A model generated the notes under the pieces. It had not been told where the DNA came from. It saw only the letters and a list, made by a program, of their open reading frames with translations, and made no database searches. This document shows positions 1 through 13,600 of a stretch of 64,000 nucleotides of DNA, one piece after another; the first letter of the stretch is position 1, and every line of letters starts with the position of its first letter. This stretch comes from Setophaga petechia (lineage: Eukaryota; Chordata; Aves; Passeriformes; Parulidae). Made by a program: the position numbers and the translations under genes. The stretch covers positions 14,030,001-14,094,000 of the forward strand of contig JANCRA010000009.1 of assembly GCA_024362935.1 (NCBI GenBank), written 5' to 3'.

Positions 1-55
1 CCCCGCCAGCTGCTCTCAGGGACCGTGCTGCTGGGAGCCGCCCTCCTGCTCGCAG
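1..55 (+). CDS. FLT1: FLT1 exon 1, 3' part: hydrophobic core of the signal peptide
   Basis: Read in the frame fixed by exon 2, the first 55 bases give PRQLLSGTVLLGAALLLA plus the first base of a Gly codon. This is a leucine/alanine-rich signal-peptide core. It lines up with the human FLT1 leader, which also ends in a hydrophobic run followed by GSSSG, and exon 2 supplies exactly GSSSG. The donor is GCAG|GTAAGG and the exon ends in phase 1. The initiator ATG is not in the window. The flanking sequence is very GC-rich, as expected at a CpG-island promoter. The short length limits confidence, but the phase and continuity with exon 2 are persuasive. Confidence 0.85.
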
Positions 56-1240
56 GTAAGGGACCGCTGGTTCGCGCTGCCCCGGTTAGACCCGTTCTGC
101 GCCGAGCTCTCCTCGACGGGTCCCCAGTGATGCGCCTCGTCGGCTGCGCCTCCCGTGCCCCTGACCGGTCCCGCCGCACGCCGCTCGTCGGCTAAAGCCG
201 GCGGGCACCTGCCTCCCCTTCGCCACTTTCCTCTGGGCAGGGCCGGGGAAGTGACCCCTGCTTTCCAGGGAGAGGAGAAACGCCGCATCCCCGAGCTGTC
301 GTTATGCTCCGGATCCCCGTCGGCGTGTCCCGGGAGCAGCTCCCCGGAGGGTCCGGCGGTGCGGAGCCGCGGTGCCTCTCCTCCTTCAGCAAGGCAGTGG
401 TGGCGTGGAGGCCAGCCTCTCCCGGGCACAGGGACCGCCGTACATCATCCGGAGTTGTCCCAACCGGTGCATCACGGAACGAGAGCATGTCTTGGCTGCA
501 GGGCACGCTTTTTTCCTCCGCACTTTGTTTTCGCGTGTGCCAGCTCTGCCCGCGAAGCGGCAAAGATGTACCTTTTCTTCGCAAAAATCGAGGTTCTGCT
601 GCCTCCCGCCCGAGCAGGTCGGCGAGCGCCGGTGGCGCAACGTGCGGGGCTGGCTGCCGGGTCTTACTGGAGAGTGGGATGGAGCTGCTCTCCGGTGCCT
701 GCATCCCGCAATGATGGGGATGGATCATTGCAGATTTGATGTTCTTAACCGAGTTTTATTTTGCTTTGAGCCAAGAGCCAGTCGCCGCGGGCCGGAGCGC
801 CGCGGTGGGCAGTGCGTCCCAGCTTTGTGTGGCTGGTCACCTGAGAGCAGGGGTGCGTGGTGGCCGGGCTAGGGCCGGTCCCGCGTGGGCTCATTGCTCG
901 GCAGAGCCGCTGCCCTGCGGGGATGCCCTCGGAGAGGGGCGGACCGGGGCTCCCGCCGCCTGTCCCGGCCGGAGCAGCGCGCACGGCCGTGGGGACGGCG
1001 CTCGGCAGAAAGGGGCCGGCAGCTGGCGGGGAGCGAGACCAAACCCCGGGTGGGGAAGCGAAACGCCGAGCTCCCCGCGGGAGAGCCGTCGAGGGCAGCG
1101 TTCCTGCGGTCAGCGGCGCGAGTGGCCGCGGGCTCGGTCTGCTCCGCGCCGCCGAGCACACGGGAGCGGGGCCGCTGCCTGAGGCTGCCCGGGAGAAGAG
1201 CTGGTGGGGCCGCTCCGACGAGACGTTTTCCTGCTCGGGA
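56..1240. promoter_or_regulatory. FLT1: CpG island, 3' shore, after exon 1
   Basis: The first roughly 1.2 kb is strikingly GC- and CpG-rich, most densely at about 770-1230, with many CG dinucleotides and GC-box-like GGGGCGG/CCGCCC runs. It changes abruptly to AT-rich sequence near 1250. This is the downstream part of the CpG island expected over the FLT1 promoter and first exon; the transcription start itself is left of the window. Several overlapping frames of 130-200 codons occur on both strands here. They result from the scarcity of stop codons in GC-rich DNA and I do not treat them as genes. Confidence 0.8.
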
Positions 1241-4200
1241 AGTGCTGATTCATCAGCTTTGATACAGATACATAGGTATTCTTCTACTTTTTTTTTTCCT
1301 CTTTCCTTTCCCCAGGAAAGTGCTAATTTCCCCACATTATTTGTCTCTGCCTAGGAGGTTCTTATGCCCAAGATGAAATAGGCAGAGGCATGAGACACCC
1401 ACCCTGGATACAGGAAATGTGGATTCAGATCCTTGCCAGGCTTCCTTCACAGCTTGAGTCTGAACTTCGGCGTCCTGCTCCTACATGGGCTCCTGCAGTG
1501 ACCAGCTCCGCCAGGGGACTGGCTTCCTCTTTCCTGTCGGAAAGGTTTTCCATTGTGCAGATCATGGCAAGCCCACTGCCCAGGGAGAGGGTGGATTCTG
1601 TGAGCTAGGGGCTGTGAGAAAGACCCTGGTTCACCTTCCTGTTCATGTGCACCCTGCACCAATCCCTGTGGGAAAAGCTTGGCTTGCTTAAGGGACAACC
1701 TGGGGCTCTGGATGCTGGGGACAAACATCCTGATGGCCAGCTCAGGTGCTGTAGGCATTGGAAATTTCTTCTCTAGTTTGGTTGGGTGACCTTACAACCA
1801 TTTTGCTGGAAATTCATACCCTCCCCATGTAGAAGAGATTGTGCTCAAATCAGAATTTAAATGTTTCCAGGCTCATTGGCTTTCTTGAGGTTTTTTTGGT
1901 CTGTTTTCTAGAGGAGCATTCTTGCTCAGCTTTGTTTGGACACCTCAAATAGGTTGATTATGCTTCTTCTAGGCCACTGGCAGAACTCTCCATAGTTGCA
2001 TTTGCATAAAGAGTTTGAAAGTTATTGTTGAAGTGGTTGATGTTTTGTACCATACATCTCTCTGTGTTTTTCTTCCCATTTCATCCTCCTTCACTGCTTT
2101 TTTACGTGCAGTTCTTACTCAGGCTGCCCAGCACTTTCCATTTCCAGTGCTCTTGATGCAATTCAATTCATCACTGGTGCCCTCTTGTAATTCAGTCTCT
2201 GCAGGTGCCTGCTGAGCTTCCATTTACTGGCAGGTTCTAGGGGAGATTCTTAGAAATAGTCAGTGGTTCAGAAAGAACCTAAAAGACCTCCACAAGGAGG
2301 AGACAGAAGGAGGTCTTTCAGCCCATATAAGTCTACTTAATAATTTAAAATTCCTGAAAACAACATGCAGCCTACAAGCTTTGAGAGTACCCATTTGAAA
2401 AATGAGATTAAGGAAATTAGATTCATTTGACATGTGAGTCTTGCGCACTTCAGCTCTCTTGTGCCACACATATTTTGGTTAACTTGGGAAAGAACAATAT
2501 CTTTTTTCTGGGTTTTGCCTAGAATTCACATATGTTTTCTTTTTATCTTATAATTGTTTATTCCCCAAATAGTATTGCATATGCTTGCTAATGACTGTAC
2601 ACGTAATGGTCAACAGGAATATGTGGTTGCTGTATTAAGTTCGATCTCCCAGTCCTCAACTTTATTACTATAATTGTAATTATTACTATAGTATTACTAT
2701 TATTTTAGTCACTAGCATTTGAGATTGTGAAAGACTGTTTAAACCCTGAAAACATCAGACTCTGCAGCCTGGATCAAGGCTTATGCTCCATGTTTCTAGA
2801 AACATAAACCAATGGTTTAGCTGTATTTCCGGCTTTCCACACAGAAGTGGAACCTCACAATTTGCAGTTAGAAGGTGGTAGACTCTATTACAGTCTTATC
2901 TGTGAGCAGCACTTTATGATCTCAGTTATTTCAGTAGCAACTTGAACAGCAAAATCCCCAGTGGACTTTTCAACTTCATGCCCAGCTGGAAAAAGTGAAA
3001 GAAGAAATTCCAGGTCAAACCTAATCAGTGCTGAGGTTAATTTCTTGTAATAACTTACCTGACTTCTCTGAAAGTGCTGTTCACATGGATGTTCATATGT
3101 TAAGGTTTCAATTTGACTTGAGTACTTGCTGAAGCAATGACACAGATTGAATGGTCCAATTTGGGATAAGGGCTGGAGTTATTAACAAAGTTGAGAAAAA
3201 CTAGCTTTCTCACTTCTTCTTCATAGAAACAGGTCTCCCTAAAAATTCTGAACTGTGTTCACATAAAGGAGAAGTGTTAGGAACTGCTATATAACAGAGA
3301 TTTTTAGAAAATTTATGTTGTGTATGGAGTTAAAGCATCAAACTTTCTGACACAGTGAAAGAAAATCACTTACAGAGCTAATTGATGTTTTACCAGACAG
3401 GTGTTTTTCCCATGTGCTCTACACAAAGCTAGATTTCGTTATCTTACAGCTGGTGTAAATCCAGAGCGACTCCTTTGGGCTGGGCTAGCATCTTCTAGAT
3501 TTACACTTTGTGTTGGATAAACTTGGACTTGGCCTGTGCTGTAGTAAAGATCTTCATATCCAGAAGCACCCAATATATTTAGAACCCTAAAGTTTGCTTT
3601 TGAGGAGATTTGAGAGTTTTTTTGGTGGTATTGGGGTGGTTTTTTTGCATCCAAACAATAACAAACAAGCTGTCTATTTTTTGTCAGATGCTTCAAAGAC
3701 TGAAACCAGTAGCCTTCCACATTGTGTGGGCGTATAGGACAAAAGGAAATTGTCCAGATTTGCAGGACAGTTGATAAGTCCTTACACTTTCATGTGGTTT
3801 GGAAACTTCCAGCACACTGTTTATCAGCTTGCTAGTTTTCATGTTCAACTGAGATTGGGAAAGGAAGAAGCTCGGCAGAAGCAGATGAGGGTTAAGGTTT
3901 GGTGTTTCAGAAGTCTGTGTCCAGAGAGGCTGTGGTGGGACTTCAGCAGCAAAACTGTTCCTTTGAATCCCCCAGAGTCAGGATTTGGGAATTCCAGCTG
4001 CAGGCCCAGAGGGAATGGAAAGCAAGACTGCTGCAAAGGTAGGTTCCACATGAAATGCCCAATCACATGCTGCTCTTGGAGACAAGTCTCTCCTGTTGGT
4101 GTGAGACCTTCAAGAAGCAAACTGCTCCCTCCAATGACATGCTTCATCTTCAGATCTCATCCCTGCCCCCAGTAGTCTCTTTTTTCCCCTCTACCAATAT

Positions 4201-5719
4201 TTGTGAGAATGTAGAGAAACACTTCTGTAAATATTTGTGCATGAATTCTACCCACAGACAGAACCAGGCTCTTCTCTCTTTGCCCTTGTGATTCATCCTC
4301 ACTGCATGTATTCCTGGAAATGGGAAGCAACCTTTCCCAAGCATCATCAGCTGGAAATGGTCTGACTTCTTGATGCATGATGGGGAGCTGCTTATCCTAA
4401 AATTGGTCCAGTGATTGTCAGGGAGATGCCCACTCAGTTTTCTCTTACTGAGATGTAGAAGTTCAGCTTCATTCTCCTATGGTTGGAGATCAGTACTGCA
4501 TAAATCCTGATGCTTAAAAGAAGGAACTACAGTGCAAGCAGGAGCTGGAAAAGTGAAAATGCAGTCACTAGTGCTCTCTCCAAAGCCAGGCATGTCATAA
4601 TATCATACCTTTGTGACCAGCAGAATGAACTCATGATGGAACTAAGCAAAGTGCTAACAGATTAAGAAACCAACAACAAGGGCAAAGAGATTTGAAACTA
4701 TAGATTTCAGAGCTACTTTCGACTGAAGCTTAAGTTTTGAGTCATTGAGATGTATGGAGAAATTTGGACAGGAAATGTGGATGGCTGTTTCTTCTGCATT
4801 AAGTCATATTTGCATTTGGGGTGGTTTTTGTGTGGCACAGTGAGTGGAGATGTGCCAGACTAAAGATGAAGAGGAGGATGATTTAGCTTGATGTGGTGCA
4901 TCAGTGTATTCGAGGCCATTATAGATGTTTGTGCAATAGTTAATAGATTCATTAATTATGTTTCTCAGACTTTGGTTTGTCTTGTGTTAATGCTGAAGCA
5001 AAATGTTCATGCTCATGGTGAGCTGATTTTACTCTCTCTGTTGTTCTCTCAAAACGCAGTTGATTGTTCATTACCAAAATCCATATCCACAATGTTAAGT
5101 CACCCTTGTAACATATTTAGAACATAATTCAGTGAGATATTGTTGACACAAATTTCTCATGGTATGACTTTTCTGGGTGGTGGGGCTGCTTTTGCAGCAG
5201 TCACTGTTATGTGGCACTAAGCACTTGTGCAATACAACTTCTTTTGAAGTTGTATTCCTTGTTTTGGAGTTATGGCCTTGAAACAAGGCTCTCTTTGCTG
5301 TTGGAGCAGCTGAAGGATGGGCACGGGGCTAGAGGGCAGCTGCTTCCAGGATTTCAGCGGGTTGAAGGTGCTGTGGTGCCATTATTCCCACTCCATGGCT
5401 GGAAGTGGGTGAAGCAGGCAGGGCACAGTGGTCCTTGAGAGCCAGGGACCTGTGAGCAGATGTCTCTGCTCCTCAGATGTTCTCTCAGGAAGCCTGTGCT
5501 CTGGGAACAGACCTCCTGCTTAGTGCGTGGGGAGCGAAAAAAGATGAGTGTGAGGGCATTTCATGAGAGGAATTTCACAATTTCACATAGCTCACTTAAG
5601 CGTCCTTCCTGTGGGATTCTTCCTTGACACAGAGTGAAGGAATTCACCCCTTTTGTTCCCGTTGTCATTCCTCTATGGAAAAACCTCTCATCAGGATCAC
5701 CATAGACTAATGTTAACAG

Positions 5720-5845
5720 AAGCGTGAGAGTTGCCATCCTGGATCAGACAAGGGCTTTTTTAGCTTTATGTCATGTCTTTAGTGGTGTCCAGCATCTCAT
5801 CTTCAGGAAAGGTTCGCAAAGCCTTGCAGGAAGCAGTTTTCTGAT
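5720..5845 (+). repeat. Possible ancient amniote interspersed repeat fragment
   Basis: The phrase GTTGCCATCCTGGATCAGAC followed by ...GGTGTCCAGCATCTCATCTTCAGGAAAGG resembles a degraded interspersed repeat. I remember it as common in turtle, crocodilian and bird DNA, where copies begin with a 'gccatactgggtcagaccaatggtcc'-like string. I cannot assign the family. The match is partial, with indels, so this would be an old copy. Confidence 0.35.
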
Positions 5846-7559
5846 AAAATTCTTAAGAGGGGATTTTTTTTTTTTGGTAGTATGATCTAAAATCCAATAG
5901 TATTTCGTAAGAAACTGTGGGGTTGAGGGTCAAGGAAAGTAAAATTTACTTGTTTTCTGTGTTTATGCAAGTGGATTATTACATAGTGAAAATAAATCAC
6001 ATTAAACTATATAAGACAGAACTTTTTTGTTCTGTTGTGCTGAAAATGTTTGGGGCACCTTTCTTTGTTTCATGCAGTGTCGCAATTGACAATCATCCTA
6101 ATCTATTTTATAAGTATGAATGATTATGATTTCCCAATAATTGAGTAATTGAGACATAGGCAATCTTGCCAGAAGATTTCTGCACATGCATCTACCTCCT
6201 TAGACTGGGTGCTTTAGATGTCATTTAACAGCAAAGTGGGTTTTGCTCCTAAACCATTGCAAGGGAACTCCTCTGTACAGACTCTTCCAGTTCTTCTCAC
6301 CTCTCTATTTTAAATTGTTGTGCTGCATTGTTTACCTGTTCTTGTTTTAAAGCCAGGGACTTTACTTATAGCTCTGCTTTATAGGTTTAAGTGGGATGGA
6401 TGGAAAGTTGGTTCCTGACTCTTTTTGTCTTGGAGCACTACAGGACAGTTCAGCTGTAACAATGGAAATAATAATCAGCAGCCTTCAGCAAAGTGTAGCT
6501 CCTTCAACTTTGCTTTACATTTTCTTTTACATAGTTCCTAATTTGTTTCTGTGCTTACAGCTTAGTGATTACTACAGCCCCAGACGAATCTGACAGGCTT
6601 GTGCTGCTGGCTGGGCAGGTAGACTACTGTCAGGTAGGCAGTTTGCCTGTCTTTATCAAAGTCTTCCAATTCAGTCCTATTATATTGCTTCTTTTGTCCT
6701 GCCAGCTAATCTGTTACAAATTTAAAGTATCCAACTAGTAAAGAAATTTAGTTTGGCTAAGAAAATATACACCTTTACTCTAAATCCCTAGGATTTCTAA
6801 ATTGTTTTTGTGCGAATTTTAGTGTACTTGCTTTCTCTTTATACCATATTGATACTTTTCTACTCACTTATTAATGGAATAAACTTTTCTGAAGAATATT
6901 GAACTGGCCATTATGTGCTAGAATCTGTCATGGTGGAATTAGAGCAGAGGCACCGTGGTTGCTGATACCTGTCAGTAGGTAGATCTGGTGACTCACAGAC
7001 ATAGTCTGGATGGGGCTCTCTACACTGTGTGAGCAGCACAGGCTGAATCATGTGGGGAGGCACAAAATGACACCCCTGTGTGAGTGCCACTGGCTGATCA
7101 CATGGCATCTCTTTGGCTGGGCAGATGACGGAGTCACAGCCACTTCCCATCTGAATGGTCTGAGCAGGATCACCATGCAGGGCCAGGACAGGCACATCAA
7201 GGTGGAGGGGTATGAGAGCCACATGGATTTGTGCCAAACGTGGCTGTGAAAGTGTTGTTAGCTCTGGTGTTACCAGCCTCAGCTGGCCTGTTTTGTTTTT
7301 ATGATGGGCATTTACTCTGTTGTAGTGAAGACTAAGGTGGACACAGCTGTGGTATTTCTCTTCTTTTCTCAACACACTTCACATGTATGTGTGTCTTTTG
7401 CTTTCTGGGTGTGGTTTACCAAAGTGATCCCACAAGGGTTCATAATGGAGGTGTCGGACTGTGCATTTTCAATTCCAGGTGCTCAGTGGCAAAGAAAAGG
7501 TTTGTAGTTATGGCTGGTATTATTTTGTCTCTGTAAATATGCCTTCCTTGTATAGCTGA

Positions 7560-7609
7560 TGAAATGAGCACCTTCATCAGGCTAGATATTGACCAAGGTG
7601 CTCATTTCA
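7560..7609. repeat. Perfect 15-bp inverted repeat with 20-nt loop
   Basis: TGAAATGAGCACCTT at 7560-7574 is exactly the reverse complement of AAGGTGCTCATTTCA at 7595-7609. They are separated by a 20-base loop (7575-7594). Pairing stops at both outer ends. The structure could form a hairpin in the nascent FLT1 pre-mRNA or a small DNA cruciform. Function unknown. Confidence 0.8.
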
Positions 7610-10600
7610 GATCCTATATTTCTAGAGATATTAAAACTTGATGGATACAACAGGAAACCAAAATTATTTTTTCTCAGATCTTTGTCCGTTAAAGATAGAA
7701 ATTTATTTTTCATTGGCATTATATCAAGTGCCTATGCTCATGCATGGAAGTTACCTGGTGAGTTTAGGGCAAACAAGGCACAAACTTCTGATGAGCTGGT
7801 GAAGCAAAGGCCTTCAAGTGGGTCTTGTGGGGCACTAAACATGGAACTGCATGGCCTTGGTTGCCAGGTATGATGGGAAAATGTCAATTCTTACATTATA
7901 ATTGAAATTGATGAAATGTAAGCATTTGATCCAGAAATCACTTGGCATGTGTTGCAAAACATCAGACTAGATGGATGGAATGTTTCTTTTGGACCTGAAA
8001 GGGATGAACCAATGAACTGGTGATTTTTGTGCTTCTATGTGTACTTAGTAAGTAAATAGCATCCAATGGTTTTCTTGGTCTTGAAAGCAAAAGAGAGGAA
8101 AGTTTCAGACACCGTAGGGATATGTGCAAGTGATGGCTCTGTTAAGGAGTGATACAGCTTGAGCTGTTGCTTCTACCCTGAGGGTGTTTCTGTCTGCCAG
8201 CTCTGTACCAGCACACACGGTGCTTCTCTTTGCACAGGAGCCAGCAGGAACCAAGTACAAAACTACATCTGAGTCTAGGGACCTGTATCTATTAACACTT
8301 GTAAATCCCCGTGGCTCTTAATTGGCCTGCAGATTTCTGCTTCAATAGAAACAGTGGTTACATTTTGCTGCTTCAGATCATGAGTTTGCTCATCTGGACC
8401 ATTGTCAGTGTCAGCTTGGGACAAAGTCACAACTCCTTGCTCTCTCTCAGTTAAGCTGCCCTAGTTTCTCTTCTGCAGGCTTCAGGTATGAAGTTTGGAG
8501 TTACTTCAGAGAATTGCTGTGAAATTAGATGACTGTGAGGTTTCCTGTACAATGGGGACTTAGATGGCATCTGAAAGACCTGGAGATACCACTTTGAGTC
8601 TCAGGGTGGCTCATGCGTTGGCACTGTAAGTCTTTTCTGGAGACTGTTTGTAAGTACAGGCAATGGAGAGGATGCTTTTATGCCTAGGAGCAGGAAACCA
8701 GGCTGTGTTGCCTTCCTTGCCTGTACCTGAGCATCAGAAACCCAGATGAGATGGGTGCTGTTGATGCTATGGGGATAGAGGAGTGTCTCCTTCCAGCAGC
8801 AGTTCTGCCTAGCCGCCAGCACAGAATCAGAAAGCTTCATTATCCAGGGTGCTCCCTTCTCCCTCTAGTCCTGCAGCAGGACCAGGCCAGACAGTTACAC
8901 ATAGAACAGGAAAACATAATTTTCTTTTCCATTCACCACACAAGTTTTAACACAACACTCCCTAGAAGTTCACCTGTCTTTATAAATGCAAGTAATAATG
9001 CTAAAGAGAGACTCAGTGTTGATTAAACAGGTCTAGACTTCTTCATATAGTCAGATGTAAATTGAAAATTTAAGTGGCTCTTAAGAGTTGACCATGACTT
9101 TTTCTTCTCTATATATCTTTTTCTCCTTTAATAGAATGAATTGGTGTAATGATGTAATTGCAATTATTATGGATAGGTACAACTGTTTGACCAAAAACAA
9201 TAGTTATATTTACTTACAGAATTAATTGAAGAGCCTTTTAAAGAAATGGTAATACAGTAACTTGTCAAGAATAGCTCTGAAATAAAGAAAACTACTGATA
9301 CCTCAGATTTCCTTACAGAATGGGGTAAAGCCATATACTGCATTTGAGGTTAGCTAGTGGCCATGTTCTGGTTAAGGTGCTGCTGCATGGCAGAGAGAGC
9401 TCATTTTCACTGGAGACACACTGAAGGTCAACCCACTGGGTACTGTCATGTATCTTTCCATTTTGTCTGGATTCTGCAATTACTCTTTAGTAGTACACAT
9501 GTGGGCATTCCCATTCCCTTCACTGGAATGACTCATAGGGAAGTGCTCAGAAGCAAGAGTAAAGTCCTGGCCTGCATCTGAACTGAATGACCAATGTTTT
9601 AAGCATCACAGAGAGGTGGAGACCTTGTTAAGAAATAACCTGCCCTCTCCTTCCAGTGCAGGAGTATCCTCTATAAAGTACATTTTTGTTGAACGTTTGA
9701 ATCAGTAGGAAATTATATTTGATGGTAAAACCCTCAAAGTCTCAGTTATGTTTCACAAGGGGTAAAACATATGCAAATCCATCAATGACTGAAACAATTA
9801 CTTCATGATGGATAACTTTATTGCACACAGATGGCACTTTAAACCCAGAAGGTCAGATTCTTTGTACACACTGAAGTTGCAAAGATAAACTGATCATTCT
9901 CCTTAACCTCTCATTGAGCAGGTGAAAAAGGGATTAGTCAACATGTTGAGGATAACAGGAGTGGCTGGAAGACAGTCACATCCCCAAATTATAGAAAAGA
10001 TATTAGAAAGTCATCAAACCTGTTAACTTCTAGGAAGTTTATAATAACTTCTAATATTGTAATTTTTAAACTTAGTCTTAAATCTAGCTTTTGGATTTCC
10101 TTTCTTTAGTCAAAGGAAGTAGAAATTCTCTGTGTATGAAAAGAAATTTAAAAGTAAAAACTGGGAAAATTGGAATGGGAATAATAACCTAGATCACGGT
10201 CCCAATTTTGAGTTCAACTAATCTGTAATTTTTAAGAGAATCCAGGATTTAGCAGAAATCAGTGAAAGGTTCATCCTGCATGCATGTTACTCATTTGTCT
10301 ATAGAACTGGACACATCATATTGGAAAAATACATGCATGTTCATTTATTTTATCTTTTTTCATTACTTGTGATCAGAGGGGTTTTTTGTTATCAGATAAT
10401 TAATATTTTTATTTACTTAATTTGGAAGAGGATCAGCTTTTTTTGTGGGGTAAAAGTTAATGGAAGAAAACTTCCTTTACTTTTTTCCCCTTGAAAATCA
10501 CAGATTGCTCACTACTTTCATTAAAAAAAAAAAAAAATTGTCCTCCCCTTAGTTTACTTAGAATGGCTAACTTTTACAATCTAAATTAACGTTTGCTCAT

Positions 10601-13600
10601 TAATTAAGCAACCCCATTGGCTGACTTGCACATGCTTCTAATAAGCCTTCCATAACAAATAAAATGCGTCTGAAAAAACCACCATTTCCCCATGGGAGGA
10701 GATTCCTCAGTTATCAGGATTAATTAGTTCTCTTGTTGCCACATGAAAAGAAGCTGCACCCCTCAATGTAGGTCAGTGTGAGGGTAGGCTGCTGATGGTC
10801 GCTTAGTGACAGGCACAATGATAAGTGAATGTGTCCTGTTGAGCCATGACCCTTCAGAAAAGACAGTGTCAAGTAAAATGCCCACAGAAAGTACATAGAA
10901 GGCATAATCTGCTTCTAAATATTGACAGTAGGAATTTCCCTGCTATTCTCCTTCCTTTTTCTTTCCTGGTAAACACGTCAAACTCTATTGCATTTGTGCT
11001 CTGCATTGGTTTTGAAGCATTTAAAAACGTAAGGAAGCTAATGACCCATGAATAGATAGGATGTCAAATAAAGCTATTTTTCTTCGAGACATAGCATCTT
11101 GCTGGTAAAAGCATTGTGTCCCATACTTGTAAAAGCAACAATATTGGCTTGAAATAAGACCTCAGCTTTTTGTCAGTGAAAAACTAAATAAATGAATATA
11201 TAACCAGGCTTGTATCTCTTCCCAAATACACTGACATTAAGTCTTGACTGTGAATACAATTAACTACTGGAGTTAAGTGTCTTAAATGTACTTGAAATCA
11301 ATGATGAAATGCTGGCTTGTGTCAATGGGAGCAGAGTTAGACAAACACTAAGCACTCCTTAAGATCCCACACACAATATTTATAAATACTGTGCTGTCTT
11401 TTAGATATATGTAAAATGTGTAAAAAGGCAAAAGCTTGACTATGTGTCCCGTATATTTGGGGTTTTTTTTTTTGCCTACAAGATTGGGTGAAAAGGTGGG
11501 TGGTTTTATTATGTTTTTTCTTTGATTTTAGTAACTCTGAGGCAGATCTGACATACAGGCTTCCAGGCTGACTTGTTTCATATGCTTCAAATAAGTTAGA
11601 TCTTAAGGTTTTTGTGTCTTTGTTTATATCACTGTAAAGTTAGGAAGAGTAAAACCTTGTAATGTTTATGATGGTTTCTTGCTCCTCACCTCTGGCAGAC
11701 TTTGAAGACAGCAGCAGCCCACACTCTCAGGGCTGGTCTCCTGGTCTCAGCACGGATCAGACATGGGCAAGGTGCTGCAGGATTGGCTTTGCTCCTGGGC
11801 ATGGTGCAGCGCCAGTGCCGAGCAAAACCAAGCGCTCAGCACCGCAGGCATGACCATGCACTGCAGACTCACTCTCCTGTCTTGCTGTCAACACCTGTCA
11901 CTCACATGGATTTTTTCACTTTCTCACCAGTTTTACACAGGAAACAACCTATATGTTGCTCTCTAGCAACTAGATTGAGTGTCGCAGCTCTGGCAACTGG
12001 GCTTTGATCCCAATGGTTTCCTCTGGCAGACTATCACTGATATTTTTTTCATACATATTGAACCACTTGTAAACACTGTTGCATGCTTTCAGTTTTTCCA
12101 GGGCCTCAAATAAGGAGCAGTTCAGGGAAGCTTGAGGTCAACTTTTCCCCAAAGTAAAAACTAAGATTCGTAAAACTGGATATAAACTCTCTCTTCTTGG
12201 GAGAGCATCTGACCCTTCAATTCTGGGATGACAAGAGGAATGCAAATGAAATGAGGGAATGTGGGAGTTTCACAAAACCATCAGATTGTTTAGCTTGAGG
12301 ATGTTGACAAACCCTCTCAACCAGAGTGCCTGAGTTGCTCTCCAAGCAGCTGCCTAGGCTGTTGTAACGTCTTATCTCAATTTCTCAGTGATTAGCCTCA
12401 GAGGCATTGTTTCAGAATGGTGAATGAGAAGACTCATAGACTGTAAGCATCTATGGGAGATTATCCCATAAAAGCACACTTTGGGGGAACCAGCTCTTCA
12501 GAGTTGAGATTCCTAAAGGGCAGGCATGAGAAATGTACGTTTGCAATGCATATCACATAACAATTAACTCTTCAGAGATTTGCTGCACCATTTTTCTCCT
12601 CTCTTAGCAGCTGCTAGAATATATTAAATTCTAGTTAAAAATATTATTATCTAGACAAATCGCAGAGGAAGTCTGTGTATGTGGACAGTCTCACCATTCA
12701 AATCTACAGTGTTATTTGAGGTGCAGTCCAGAAGATCTCTTTATTCTGAAAAGTAGTTATGCCCTTGCTTGCAGCTTGTGCAAGTGAACTCTAATTTTAT
12801 TTACATCTATGTTCAAATGTACCCTTTTAATCTTGCTTTGAATCGGCAGAGATTATAGAATATATCGAAAACTCCTGGAGCCACATCTTGAGTAAGATAT
12901 CCAGGGCTAAAAAGAAAGCTCCTGAATTTGAAGCAGCCATTGGCTTTGATGTGTTTATACATCTAAATTTTAGTCACCAATCTCAGCAGGAACTGGCATC
13001 CAAAAGTTCCTTCTCTAGTCAACAAAAGGGGAAAGCTTTTCTGATTGGTTGTACGTAGCCCCAAGAAAGGTTCATGTATTTCTACTATGTTTGGTGCATA
13101 CAGCTGTTCATACTTGGCTGCGCAGGGACCTCTTAGAAGGACTTAAAATAGCTAAGCTAAAACTGTACTTGACTGAGTTCTAGAAGAAAAATCTGCATTA
13201 CCCTTCACTATGAGATGGGATTTATCCCATATGTTGACAAGGTAATACTTTCTCTTGGAGTAAAGTGGTTTGGCATAGTTGCTGTTGCTCTCTCTCAACA
13301 ATGAAATATTTACAAATTACACTTGAGTCCCAATCAGACTACAACTGGTTTTCAACTTTTAACTGTTTTGAAATGTTTTTACATTGTGTTCCCAGCTTCT
13401 GGAACATTTTGCTGTCAGTGCAAGGGCAGTGGGATGGATCAAGCACTGCTTCTTCCCTAAGGCATGTTCTTCTGTCAGTTTGCCATGAAAGATTTTGTGG
13501 CCACAGCCTATTATAGGGCAAAGATAAATCATTATGCCTTTCCAGCCAGCACCTCCTGACTTGATGAGAAGGAAGATCTCATGTTCTTCTGGTTTTCTGA

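Noticed and set aside
155..1354. Several 130-200 codon frames on both strands after exon 1
   Set aside because: CpG-island DNA is poor in stop codons. The frames overlap each other on both strands, are rich in Arg, Ala, Gly and Pro, and match nothing known.
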